A DNA stretch of 15,559 nt from Wenzhouxiangella sp. (lineage in GTDB: Bacteria > Pseudomonadota > Gammaproteobacteria > Xanthomonadales > Wenzhouxiangellaceae): contig SKZJ01000332.1 in NCBI GenBank assembly GCA_007127425.1, forward strand, positions 1 to 15,559, in the 5' to 3' direction. The first letter of the stretch is position 1; every line of letters begins with the position of its first letter. Shown here one piece after another: positions 1 to 6,617 of the stretch. The notes beneath the pieces are model-generated. The model searched no databases and was not told the DNA's origin. It saw nothing but the letters and a program-made list of their open reading frames with translations. The translations under genes and the position numbers were made by a program.

Positions 1-2103
1 CAGGAAAAAGTCGAAGCCGAAGAGCGCGAGAAGCGCGAAGCCGAAGAGGAAGTGCTCCGCAAGGAAGCCGACCGCGCACGTGCTGAGCTCGAGGCGCAGC
101 GTCGCGTCGAGGAAAAGGTGGCACGCGAGGCAGCCCGCAAGGAAGCCGAACGCAAGGCCGCCAAGGGCAAGGAAAAGCCGGGCGCCAAGGATGCCGGCAC
201 CCGTTACGGCCGCGAAGAATTGCACATCGGACCGAAGTCGAAGCGCCGCAAGCCCAAGGGCAAGCAGCGCCGCGTCGGCAAGGTGGCCGGCGTATCCACC
301 GAACACGGTTTCCAGAAGCCGACCGCTCCGGTCAAGCGCGTGGTCGAGGTGCCGGATACCATCACGGTTGGTGAATTGGCCAAGGAAATGGCGGTCAAGG
401 CCGGCGAAGTGATCAAGGCGCTGATGGGCATGGGCACCATGGTCACCATCAATCAGCCGCTGGACCAGGAGACGGCCATCCTGGTGGTCGAGGAAATGGG
501 CCACGAGGCCAAGGCGGCCACGGACAAGGATATCGAGCAGCAACTGGTGGCCGAAGAAGAAGTCGCCGAAGGCGAACAGGTCACGCGTCCGCCGGTGGTC
601 ACGGTCATGGGCCATGTTGACCATGGCAAGACCTCGTTGCTCGACTATATCCGTCGCGCCAAGGTGGCCTCGGGCGAACAAGGTGGCATTACCCAGCACA
701 TCGGTGCCTACCACGTCGAAACCGATAACGGTGTCGTGACTTTCCTCGACACCCCGGGCCATGCCGCGTTCACGGCCATGCGCGCCCGCGGTGCCAAGGC
801 GACTGACATCGTCATCCTGGTCGTGGCCGCCGATGACGGCGTCATGCCGCAGACCAAGGAAGCCATTCAGCACGCGCGCGCCGCCGGCGTGCCGCTGATC
901 GTGGCCGTCAACAAGATGGACAAGCCCGAGGCCGATCCGGAGCGGGTCAAGTCCGAGCTGGCTGCCGAGGAAGTCGTGTCCGAAGATTGGGGCGGCGAAG
1001 AAATCTTCGTGCCGGTTTCAGCGATTACCGGTGACGGCATCGACAACCTGCTTGAGTCCATCCTGCTGCAGTCCGAGGTGCTCGAACTCAAGGCCGTTCC
1101 CTCGCGCCGCTGCCGCGGCGTGGTGGTGGAGTCCTCGCTCGACAAGGGCCGTGGCCCGGTCGCCACCATCCTGGTGCAGGACGGCACGCTCAAGCGTGGC
1201 GACACCATCCTGGCCGGCGAAGAGTTCGGTCGCGTCCGTGCCATGTTCGACGAGGCCGGCAATGCCATCGACGAGGCCGGACCGTCCATTCCGGCCGAGG
1301 TGCTCGGCCTGTCCGGTGTGCCGAATGCCGGGGACGAAGTGCTGGCCGTGGCCGACGAGCGCAAGGCCCGCGAGGCCGCCGACCAGCGCAAGCAGTCTGC
1401 CCGTGAGGGCCGCCTGGCCGAGAAGCAGGCCGCCAAGCTGCAGAGCCTGTTCGACCAGATGGGCGAGGGCGGCTCCGAGGAGCAGCAGACCGTCAACCTG
1501 GTCATCAAGGCCGATGTGCAGGGGTCGGTCGAGGCGCTCAAGGATGCGCTCACCCGCCTGTCCAACGACGAGATCAAGGTCAACGTGGTTGCATCCGGGG
1601 TTGGTGGCATCACCGAGTCCGACGCCAGCCTGGCCCAGGCAAGCGGGGCCATCATCATCGGCTTCAATGTCCGTGCCGATGCCACCGCACGCAAGATCAT
1701 CCAGGAAGCCGACCTGGACCTGAACTACTACAGCGTCATCTACAACGCCATCGACGACGTCAAGAATGCCATCACGGGTCTGTTGGGTACCGAGACCAAG
1801 GAACAGATCGTCGGCCTGGCCGAGGTCAAGGACGTGTTCCGTTCCTCCAAGCTTGGTGCCGTCGCCGGTTGCCTGGTGATCGAAGGCGTGGTCAAGCGCG
1901 CCAACCCGATCCGCGTACTGCGCGACAACGTGGTGATTTTCGAGGGCGAGCTGGAGTCGCTGCGGCGCTTCAAGGATGACGCCAGTGAAGTCCAGGCCGG
2001 CACCGAATGCGGCATTGGCGTGAAGCAGTACAACGACGTCAAGCCGGGCGATCAGATCGAGTGCTTCGAGCGCATTGAAGTGCAGCGCACGCTGGACGAC
2101 TGA
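1..2103 (+). CDS. infB: Translation initiation factor IF-2 (5' end cut by window)
   Basis: GTPase that brings initiator fMet-tRNA to the 30S subunit and promotes 50S joining. The frame is open from base 1, so the start lies outside; 700 residues are visible against about 890 in E. coli. In order: a charged Lys/Glu/Ala-rich helical linker (to about residue 60), an IF2_N domain (about 117-168), and the GTP-binding domain with G1 GHVDHGKT (204-211), G3 DTPGH (250-254), G4 NKMD (304-307) and a G5-type SAITGDG (340-346). Beta-barrel domain II and the C-terminal fMet-tRNA-binding part follow. All key G motifs are intact. The TGA is 2 nt before the rbfA ATG, so the two are probably co-transcribed and translationally coupled, as in the usual nusA-infB-rbfA cluster. 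Identification is certain; only the start is missing. Confidence 0.98.
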   Translation, partial: QEKVEAEEREKREAEEEVLRKEADRARAELEAQRRVEEKVAREAARKEAERKAAKGKEKPGAKDAGTRYGREELHIGPKSKRRKPKGKQRRVGKVAGVSTEHGFQKPTAPVKRVVEVPDTITVGELAKEMAVKAGEVIKALMGMGTMVTINQPLDQETAILVVEEMGHEAKAATDKDIEQQLVAEEEVAEGEQVTRPPVVTVMGHVDHGKTSLLDYIRRAKVASGEQGGITQHIGAYHVETDNGVVTFLDTPGHAAFTAMRARGAKATDIVILVVAADDGVMPQTKEAIQHARAAGVPLIVAVNKMDKPEADPERVKSELAAEEVVSEDWGGEEIFVPVSAITGDGIDNLLESILLQSEVLELKAVPSRRCRGVVVESSLDKGRGPVATILVQDGTLKRGDTILAGEEFGRVRAMFDEAGNAIDEAGPSIPAEVLGLSGVPNAGDEVLAVADERKAREAADQRKQSAREGRLAEKQAAKLQSLFDQMGEGGSEEQQTVNLVIKADVQGSVEALKDALTRLSNDEIKVNVVASGVGGITESDASLAQASGAIIIGFNVRADATARKIIQEADLDLNYYSVIYNAIDDVKNAITGLLGTETKEQIVGLAEVKDVFRSSKLGAVAGCLVIEGVVKRANPIRVLRDNVVIFEGELESLRRFKDDASEVQAGTECGIGVKQYNDVKPGDQIECFERIEVQRTLDD

Positions 2104-2105
2104 TC

Positions 2106-2453
2106 ATGAGCATCCCGCGTTCCGAGCGCGTGGCCGGGCTGCTCCGGCGCGAAGTGGCTGAAATCCTGCACGGGGAGTTCGAGTATGAACTCCCCACCGG
2201 CCTGATCACGGTCACCGATGTCGAGGTCGCGCGCGACCTGTCGCACGCCAAGGTCTACGTGGCCGTGCTCGAGATCGAGCAGGCACCCGAAATCATCCGC
2301 TTTCTCAACGAGCATGTCGGCCAGGTGCGCCACGAACTCGGCAAGCGCATACGTCTGCGCCTCACCCCCAGCCTGAAGTTCATCCACGACACCTCGTCCG
2401 ACACCGGCGACCGCATCGAACAACTCCTGGCCGCCGCAAAGAAGAAATCGTAG
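2106..2453 (+). CDS. rbfA: 30S ribosome-binding factor A
   Basis: Small KH-like protein that binds the immature 30S subunit and helps mature the 5' end of 16S rRNA, including during cold adaptation. The 115 aa length is typical of the family. The N-terminal pattern IPRSERVAGLLRREVAEIL is the classic RbfA start, and ITVTDVEVARDLSHAKVYV followed by RIRLRLTPSLKFIHD matches the core of the fold. The ATG sits 2 nt after the infB stop with no clear Shine-Dalgarno sequence, which argues for translational coupling. The position between infB and truB supports the call. Nothing is truncated. Confidence 0.97.
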   Translation: MSIPRSERVAGLLRREVAEILHGEFEYELPTGLITVTDVEVARDLSHAKVYVAVLEIEQAPEIIRFLNEHVGQVRHELGKRIRLRLTPSLKFIHDTSSDTGDRIEQLLAAAKKKS

Positions 2454-2567
2454 TATCTCCCTGAACACTGAATCCTAAATCCTGGATTCTCGGCGGATCG
2501 TGGTTCTGCCACCAAAGAGTGGGCTCCAGTACAACGATCCACGTGGCCCCTAATCTCCAGTTAATTG
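2454..2567. repeat. rbfA-truB gap with faint heptamer remnant and weak hairpin
   Basis: This 114-bp gap holds no gene. At 2461-2490 there is a loose run of 7-bp steps (TGAACAC, TGAATCC, TAAATCC, TGGATTC), with GAATCC and GGATTC in inverted orientation. A similar CCTAATCTCC string lies just before truB (2549-2558). GGATCGT (2495-2501) and ACGATCC (2534-2540) could form a 7-bp stem with a 32-nt loop. It resembles a decayed version of the arrays elsewhere in the window, but the evidence is weak. It is also the likely place for any separate truB promoter; I see no convincing one. Confidence 0.3.
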
Positions 2568-3446
2568 ATGTCTACCAACGGAATCCTGCTGCTCGACAAG
2601 CCACCCGGCATCAGCTCCAATGCCGCGCTGAGCCGGGTCAAGCGTCTTCTCGGCATCAAGAAGGCGGGGCATACCGGCACGCTTGATCCCCTGGCCTCGG
2701 GGTTGCTGGTGCTGTGCTTTGGCGAGGCCACCAAGGTCTCGGCCTTCCTGCTGGATGCCGACAAGGGCTACGAGGCCGAACTGCACCTGGGCGTGACCAC
2801 CGACAGCGAGGATGCCGAGGGCGAGATCATCGCCGAACGTGAAGTGCCCGCGCTGGACGAGGCGGCCATCGAGGCCGTGCTGAAGAGATTTCGCGGCGAC
2901 ATCGAACAGGTGCCTCCCATGTACTCCGCCCTCAAGCACAAAGGCCAGCGCCTCTACGAGCTGGCGCGCAAGGGCGAGACTGTCGAGCGACCGCCGCGTG
3001 CTGTCACCATTCGCGAGCTGACGCTGCTTGATCTTGAACTGCCCAGGGTTCGGCTGGCAGTGCGCTGCACCAAGGGCACCTACATCCGCTCGCTGGCGCG
3101 CGATATCGGTGAGGCGCTGGACTGCGGCGCCCATCTCAGCGGTTTGCGGCGTACCTTGAGCGCCCCCTTTCACGTTGATGCGGCTGTTTCCTTCGAGGCA
3201 CTGGATGCACTCGAGCGCGATCAGGCTCGCAGCCTGTTGCTGCCGCCTGACCGGGCGCTGGAGCACTTGCCCGGGGTTCATCTCGACGCGGACCAGACCC
3301 GGCGTGCCCGGCACGGCCAGACGATTGCCGGTCTATCGGAGGTGCATGAAGGATCGGTGCGGATTTACGGCGAGGATACCTTTATCGGCATCGGGGAAAT
3401 GGACGGCCAGGGCCGCCTGCGACCGAAACGCTTGCTGGCGGAATAA
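2568..3446 (+). CDS. truB: tRNA pseudouridine(55) synthase
   Basis: Converts U55 of the tRNA T-loop to pseudouridine. The 292 aa length is close to the E. coli enzyme (314). The N-terminus ILLLDKPPGISSNAA and the catalytic block GHTGTLDPLASGLL carry the catalytic Asp (residue 40). YEAELHLGVTTDSEDAEG, VPPMYSALKHKGQRLYELAR and the RCTKGTYIRSLARDIGE block are further TruB signatures, and a short C-terminal PUA-like region follows. ATG 2568 is preferred; a TTG immediately before it (2565) is possible. No clear Shine-Dalgarno sequence is seen. The gene follows rbfA as in many gammaproteobacteria, but the usual rpsO-pnp continuation is absent: suhB converges only 9 nt downstream with no terminator between. 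Confidence 0.97.
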   Translation: MSTNGILLLDKPPGISSNAALSRVKRLLGIKKAGHTGTLDPLASGLLVLCFGEATKVSAFLLDADKGYEAELHLGVTTDSEDAEGEIIAEREVPALDEAAIEAVLKRFRGDIEQVPPMYSALKHKGQRLYELARKGETVERPPRAVTIRELTLLDLELPRVRLAVRCTKGTYIRSLARDIGEALDCGAHLSGLRRTLSAPFHVDAAVSFEALDALERDQARSLLLPPDRALEHLPGVHLDADQTRRARHGQTIAGLSEVHEGSVRIYGEDTFIGIGEMDGQGRLRPKRLLAE

Positions 3447-3455
3447 GCGCGCCGG

Positions 3456-4274
3456 TCAGTCCGTTCTTGCCACCCGTGCGCGTATGGCTTCGGTCACGTG
3501 CGGTTCGATCGCGGCCCTCATGGGGGTGATCAGCTTGTACGGAGCGGCGATGAGATGGCCGGAGTGCAGCCAGTTGTCACCACCGGTGATGTCCATGACC
3601 ACGCCGCCGGCTTCCTGCACCATCAGGGCACCGGCTGCCGTGTCCCAGGGCTGCAGTCCCAGCTCCCAGTAGCCGTCGAGGCGGCCGCAGGCCACGTAGG
3701 CCAGGTCCAGCGAGGCGGTGCCGGCACGGCGAATGTCCTCGATCTTCTCGAACAGGGCACTGAACATGCCCTGGTAGCCGTCCATCAGCCGCCGCTTGCG
3801 GAACGGGAAGGCGGTACCAAGCACCGCGCCGGAAAGGTCCTTGCGACCTGATACACGCATGCGCTGGCTGTTGACAAAAGCTCCTTCGCCGCGGCTGGCG
3901 GTGAACAGTTCCTCGCGCACCGGATCGTAAATCACACCGTGCTCGATGCGGCCATGGGCCTTGAAGGCAATGGACACGGAGAAGTGCGGAATGCCGCGCA
4001 GGTAGTTGCTGGTGCCGTCGATGGGATCGACAACCCAGACGAATTCGCTTTCGCCGCGTTGCCCGTTTTCCTCGCCCAGGATGGCGTGGTCGCGGTGATG
4101 CTTGAGAATGTAATCGGTGATGACCTGTTCACAGGCGCGGTCGACGTCGCTGACGTAATCGTGGCGAGCCTTGCGCTCGACCGGAATCCCCTCCAGCCGC
4201 GAACGATATTTCATCATCAGGTCGCCGGCCCGGCGGGCGGCTTCGGTGGCGAGATTGATGTAGGGGTTGGTCAT
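3456..4274 (-). CDS. suhB: Inositol-1-monophosphatase family protein SuhB
   Basis: Mg-dependent inositol-phosphate phosphatase family. In E. coli, SuhB also takes part in rRNA transcription antitermination complexes. The 272 aa length is typical (267 in E. coli). Metal-binding residues are all visible: Glu68-Glu69 in ILGEENG, Asp83 and Asp86 in VVDPIDGTSNYLRG, and Asp211 in the WDTAAGALMVQEAGG block. The start is ATG 4274, and a tandem GGTRAAA array begins 8 nt upstream of it, leaving no room for a normal Shine-Dalgarno sequence. It is divergent from trmJ, a gene pair also adjacent in E. coli, which supports both names. It converges on truB with a 9-nt gap. Confidence 0.95.
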   Translation of the reverse strand: MTNPYINLATEAARRAGDLMMKYRSRLEGIPVERKARHDYVSDVDRACEQVITDYILKHHRDHAILGEENGQRGESEFVWVVDPIDGTSNYLRGIPHFSVSIAFKAHGRIEHGVIYDPVREELFTASRGEGAFVNSQRMRVSGRKDLSGAVLGTAFPFRKRRLMDGYQGMFSALFEKIEDIRRAGTASLDLAYVACGRLDGYWELGLQPWDTAAGALMVQEAGGVVMDITGGDNWLHSGHLIAAPYKLITPMRAAIEPHVTEAIRARVARTD

Positions 4275-4282
4275 TGGAAAGC

Positions 4283-4443
4283 GGTTGAAAGGTAAAAGGT
4301 GAAAGGTAAAAGGAAAACGGCAAAAGGTCAGTAACCGGGGTGCGAAAGGTTAGGCACCCCAACGGCGTATGATACACGCTGCACCCGTCCCTCTTACCAC
4401 CTTTCACCTTTCACGTTTTACCTTTCCACCTTTTTCCTTTCCC
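4283..4443. repeat. Inverted pair of GGTRAAA heptamer arrays (suhB/trmJ)
   Basis: Left arm 4283-4328 is six tandem units close to GGTAAAA or GGTGAAA (one of 8 bp, two degenerate) plus a partial unit. Right arm 4402-4443 is the complement: TTTCACC, TTTCACG, TTTTACC, TTTCCACC, TTTTTCC, TTTCCC. The 73-nt spacer contains a hairpin of GGGGTGC (4337-4343) with GCACCCC (4354-4360), and TATGAT at 4368-4373. The arms reach to 8 nt before the suhB start and to the base before the TATAAT of trmJ, so the array occupies the regulatory DNA of both divergent genes. The units and orientations are directly visible; any function is unknown. Confidence 0.85.
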
Positions 4444-4449
4444 TATAAT
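4444..4449 (+). promoter_or_regulatory. Consensus -10 element TATAAT before trmJ
   Basis: A perfect TATAAT ends 6 nt before the trmJ ATG (4456). A start point 7 nt after the -10 would fall on the A of the ATG, giving a leaderless mRNA. No good -35 is present: TTTCCA (4423-4428) is 15 bp away and lies inside the heptamer array. No Shine-Dalgarno sequence can fit. Confidence 0.55.
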
Positions 4450-4455
4450 TACCCC

Positions 4456-5205
4456 ATGACTTCATCACTGGCCAACATCCGCATCGTTCTCGTCGGTACC
4501 ACGCATCCGGGCAACATCGGCGCGACGGCGCGGGCGATGAAGGTGATGGGGTTGGAGCGACTGGTGCTGGTGTCGCCCGAGCGCTATCCCAGCGGCGAGG
4601 CCACGGCCATGGCCTCCAGCGCCGACGATGTGCTGGCGCGTGCTGTGGTGGTCGATGATTTCATGGACGCGATTGCCGGCTGCGGCCTGGTGCTGGGTAC
4701 CACCGCCCGCATGCGCTCGTTGCCGCAACCGGTGCTGGATCCGCGCACGGCCGCTGAACGCATGGTCGCGGAGGTTGGTTCGCACGAGATCGCGCTGGTG
4801 TTCGGGCGCGAGAAAAGCGGCCTGAACAACGAGGAAGTGCGTCACTGCAACTGGCTGATCAATATTCCGACTTCGGAGCATTACTCATCACTCAACCTGG
4901 CACAGGCCGTGCAGATCCTGTGCTACGAGCTGCGCCTGGCGGCCCTCGGCGGCAGCCCCGGCGAAACCACGCCACCGGACTGGGAGCCGCAGCCGCCCGA
5001 GCGGCTGGAGTTCTACTTCCAGCGCCTGGAAGAGGCGCTGCTCGAGATCCGTTTTCTCAATCCGGCCCAGCCGAAACGGCTGATGCAGCGCCTGCGGCGT
5101 TTGTATCTGCGCGCGCGCCCGGACGAGAACGAACTCAACATCCTCAACGGCATCGTCTCGGCGATGCTGGAGACGGCCCGTGAGCGATCAACGAAAGAGG
5201 ACTGA
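4456..5205 (+). CDS. trmJ: tRNA (cytidine/uridine-2'-O-)-methyltransferase TrmJ
   Basis: SPOUT-class, SAM-dependent enzyme that 2'-O-methylates position 32 in the anticodon loop of tRNAs. The 249 aa protein has the SpoU N-terminal RNA/SAM motif GTTHPGNIGATARAMK (about 14-29), then LVFGREKSGLNNEEV (114-128) and NIPTSEHYSSLNLAQAVQI (136-154), the three SPOUT motifs that form the trefoil knot. The C-terminal helical extension (about 180-249) is typical of TrmJ and not of TrmL. ATG 4456 is chosen because the protein homology begins there; an in-frame ATG at 4369 would run translation through the repeat array. The end overlaps the next gene by 26 nt. Divergent pairing with suhB matches E. coli. 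Confidence 0.95.
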   Translation: MTSSLANIRIVLVGTTHPGNIGATARAMKVMGLERLVLVSPERYPSGEATAMASSADDVLARAVVVDDFMDAIAGCGLVLGTTARMRSLPQPVLDPRTAAERMVAEVGSHEIALVFGREKSGLNNEEVRHCNWLINIPTSEHYSSLNLAQAVQILCYELRLAALGGSPGETTPPDWEPQPPERLEFYFQRLEEALLEIRFLNPAQPKRLMQRLRRLYLRARPDENELNILNGIVSAMLETARERSTKED

Positions 5206-5557
5206 GCTTTCCGACGAGGACCGCTACCAGCGCATCTGGGAGATCGTGTCCGGCATCCCTGAAGGCTGCGTGCTCAACTACGGCGAAGTCGCCCGCCTGG
5301 CCGGGCTGCCCGGCAAGGCCCGGCTGGTCGGACGCGCACTGGGCCGGGCACCGAAAAGGATGCAGCTGCCCTGGCACCGCGTGGTCAACGCCCAGGGCCA
5401 GATCAGCTTTCCCGACGACAGCAGCAAGGGCAGCCGCCAGCGTGATCTGCTCGAATCCGAGGGCGTGGAATTTGTCGACGACGCCATCGACCTGGAGCGT
5501 TTCAGTCCGGAGCGGGCGATCGATCGGATGTTGTGGGGGCCGGAAGAGAAGGGCTAG
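5180..5557 (+). CDS. atl: Alkyltransferase-like protein (MGMT family, no active-site Cys)
   Basis: DNA-binding domain of the O6-alkylguanine-DNA alkyltransferase family with the PCHR active-site motif changed to PWHR (residues 64-67). Cys replaced by Trp is the hallmark of ATL proteins, which bind O6-alkylguanine and flag it for nucleotide excision repair without removing the alkyl group. At 125 aa it matches E. coli YbaZ/Atl (129) and lacks the N-terminal domain of full Ogt/Ada enzymes. The winged-helix part is VLNYGEVARLAGLPGKARLVGRAL (written in two halves by the motif NYGEVA at 33-38 and the recognition helix near 45-53). The start is GTG 5180, inside the last 26 nt of trmJ, implying coupling. 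The TAG stop lies within a repeated GAGAAGGGC string. Confidence 0.9.
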   Translation: MSDQRKRTELSDEDRYQRIWEIVSGIPEGCVLNYGEVARLAGLPGKARLVGRALGRAPKRMQLPWHRVVNAQGQISFPDDSSKGSRQRDLLESEGVEFVDDAIDLERFSPERAIDRMLWGPEEKG

Positions 5558-5710
5558 GGAGAAGGGCCACCGAAGAAGAGTCTGTAGGAGCGGTCTCCAG
5601 ACCGCGACTCGGGAGTGAGTTCAGCCCTCGGCAGTCGCGGTCTGGAGACCGCTCCCACGAATCCAGCCCTCGTCTCTTGCCTCTCTCTCCCTCTCCCTTC
5701 TACTCCTCTT
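5546..5710. repeat. Purine-rich outer arms around the REP pair
   Basis: GAGAAGGGC occurs twice with a 13-bp period (5546-5554 and 5559-5567). The first copy covers the last codons of the alkyltransferase-like gene and its TAG stop lies between the two. On the other side, 5665-5710 is a CT-rich run that is loosely complementary (CCCTTCTACTCC, CTCTCTCCCTC) and touches the stop codon of the mtfA-like gene. Together they look like imperfect inverted 7-8-bp arrays enclosing the REP-like hairpin. Low complexity makes this weaker than the other loci. Confidence 0.45.
5585..5658. repeat. REP-like inverted pair (BIME-like, GTAGGAGC head)
   Basis: Arms 5587-5609 and 5633-5655 are perfect 23-bp reverse complements separated by a 23-nt loop. 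Each arm is itself a hairpin: GCGGTCTCCAGACCGC (5590-5605) folds on a 2-nt loop. Both ends carry a GTAGGAGC / GCTCCCAC head, the layout of REP sequences mobilised by RAYT tyrosine transposases in Pseudomonas and Xanthomonas relatives. It lies between convergent genes and would give a strong hairpin in either transcript, so it may also end transcription. No RAYT gene is in the window. Confidence 0.8.
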
Positions 5711-6470
5711 ACCGTCTACCCAGCGAAGGCCAATAAAACGCCTCCAGCAACCGATAAACCTCCGGCTCGTGCTCCCGCAACCAATCCGGCGCATCGAAAT
5801 AATACTCGCTGGTCACCGCAAAATACTCGGCCGGTGATTCGGCGGCGTAGGGATCGATGGGTGGGTCGATGCCAGAATCGAGCTGCTGTTCCAGCCGTTG
5901 GAAAGCCTTGGCGAAGGTGTTGGCCCATTCATCGGCGTCCATGTCGCGATGGAGCGGGGGAAAGCCGTCCATGTCGCCGTTGAGCTGGTCGAGCTGATGG
6001 GCCAGTTCGTGTACCACCACGTTGTAGCCCTGGCCCTGGCCGGAGGCCTCGATGTCTTCCAGCGACAGCACCACCGGTCCATGCGCCCAGGCCTCGCCGG
6101 CGCGCAGGTCGCGCCCGCGATGCACCACCCCGGCTTCGTCGGCTTCCTCGTAGTCGGCGAAGAAATCGGAAGGGTAGACGATGAAGGTGTGGAAGTCGCG
6201 GTACCAGTCCGTGCCCAGCGTCAAGACCGGCATGGCGGCCAGCACGGCCACCGCCAGGTGCTCCTCGGGCGCCAGCTCCAGCCCGGCGGCACCGTGGAAG
6301 TCCTTGTCGGCCAGGATCTCGGTGGTGCGTTGGTTCAGCCGCTCGCGGGTTGACGAGTCCATGCCATCGAGCGCCGGAAAGAAATCCATCACCCGTGCGA
6401 ACAGCCCGGGATCGGGCGCGTGGCGGGCCAGCTTGCGCTGGCGCAGGTGTTGGCGGAGAGCGGTAAGCAT
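5709..6470 (-). CDS. mtfA: MtfA-like zinc-dependent peptidase
   Basis: Member of the MtfA (YeeI) family of zinc peptidases. In E. coli, MtfA binds the glucose repressor Mlc (DgsA) and has peptidase activity. The 253 aa length is close to E. coli MtfA (265). The zinc motif HELAHQLD has ligands His154, His158 and catalytic Glu155; a downstream ESPAEYFAVTSEYYF block supplies the likely third ligand. The conserved family segments DWYRDFHTFIVYPSDFF and EAWAHGPVVLSLEDI are also present. The start is taken as ATG 6470 (MLTALRQHLRQRKL); longer readings run into the upstream octamer array and are not protein-like. No signal peptide, so cytosolic. Convergent with the alkyltransferase-like gene and divergent from dapE. 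Whether an Mlc partner exists in this organism cannot be told. Confidence 0.88.
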   Translation of the reverse strand: MLTALRQHLRQRKLARHAPDPGLFARVMDFFPALDGMDSSTRERLNQRTTEILADKDFHGAAGLELAPEEHLAVAVLAAMPVLTLGTDWYRDFHTFIVYPSDFFADYEEADEAGVVHRGRDLRAGEAWAHGPVVLSLEDIEASGQGQGYNVVVHELAHQLDQLNGDMDGFPPLHRDMDADEWANTFAKAFQRLEQQLDSGIDPPIDPYAAESPAEYFAVTSEYYFDAPDWLREHEPEVYRLLEAFYWPSLGRR

Positions 6471-6482
6471 GGATTTTGTTTT

Positions 6483-6596
6483 GTCGTTTCGTCGTTTCGT
6501 CGCTTGGTCGTTTGAATTATGCCTATGAATCTGTCGTTTTGCCGTTTCGTACCTTCGTTGTTTCGAAACGACCAAAAGACCAACCGACAAAACGAC
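6483..6596. repeat. Three octamer arrays (GTCGTTTC), last one inverted (mtfA/dapE)
   Basis: 6483-6514 is four octamers in direct orientation (GTCGTTTC twice, then GTCGCTTG and GTCGTTTG). After an 18-nt AT-rich spacer, 6533-6564 is four more, increasingly degenerate units starting with GTCGTTTT. Directly abutting this, 6565-6596 is four units in inverted orientation (GAAACGAC, CAAAAGAC, CAACCGAC, AAAACGAC). The last two arrays form one 64-bp imperfect palindrome. The element fills nearly all of the divergent mtfA/dapE promoter region and would lie in the 5' UTR of mtfA, 12 nt from its ATG. Confidence 0.85.
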
Positions 6597-6617
6597 GATA
6601 TCGGCTAAGCTGTCTCC

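Noticed and set aside
867..1700. Long minus-strand open frame of 277 codons
   Set aside because: It is antisense to infB, Ser/Arg/Ala-rich from GC-biased codons, and resembles no protein family.
4283..4443. CRISPR array suggested by regularly spaced short repeats
   Set aside because: Units of 7-8 bp with no unique spacers between them, and no cas genes; the repeats are contiguous and inverted in pairs.
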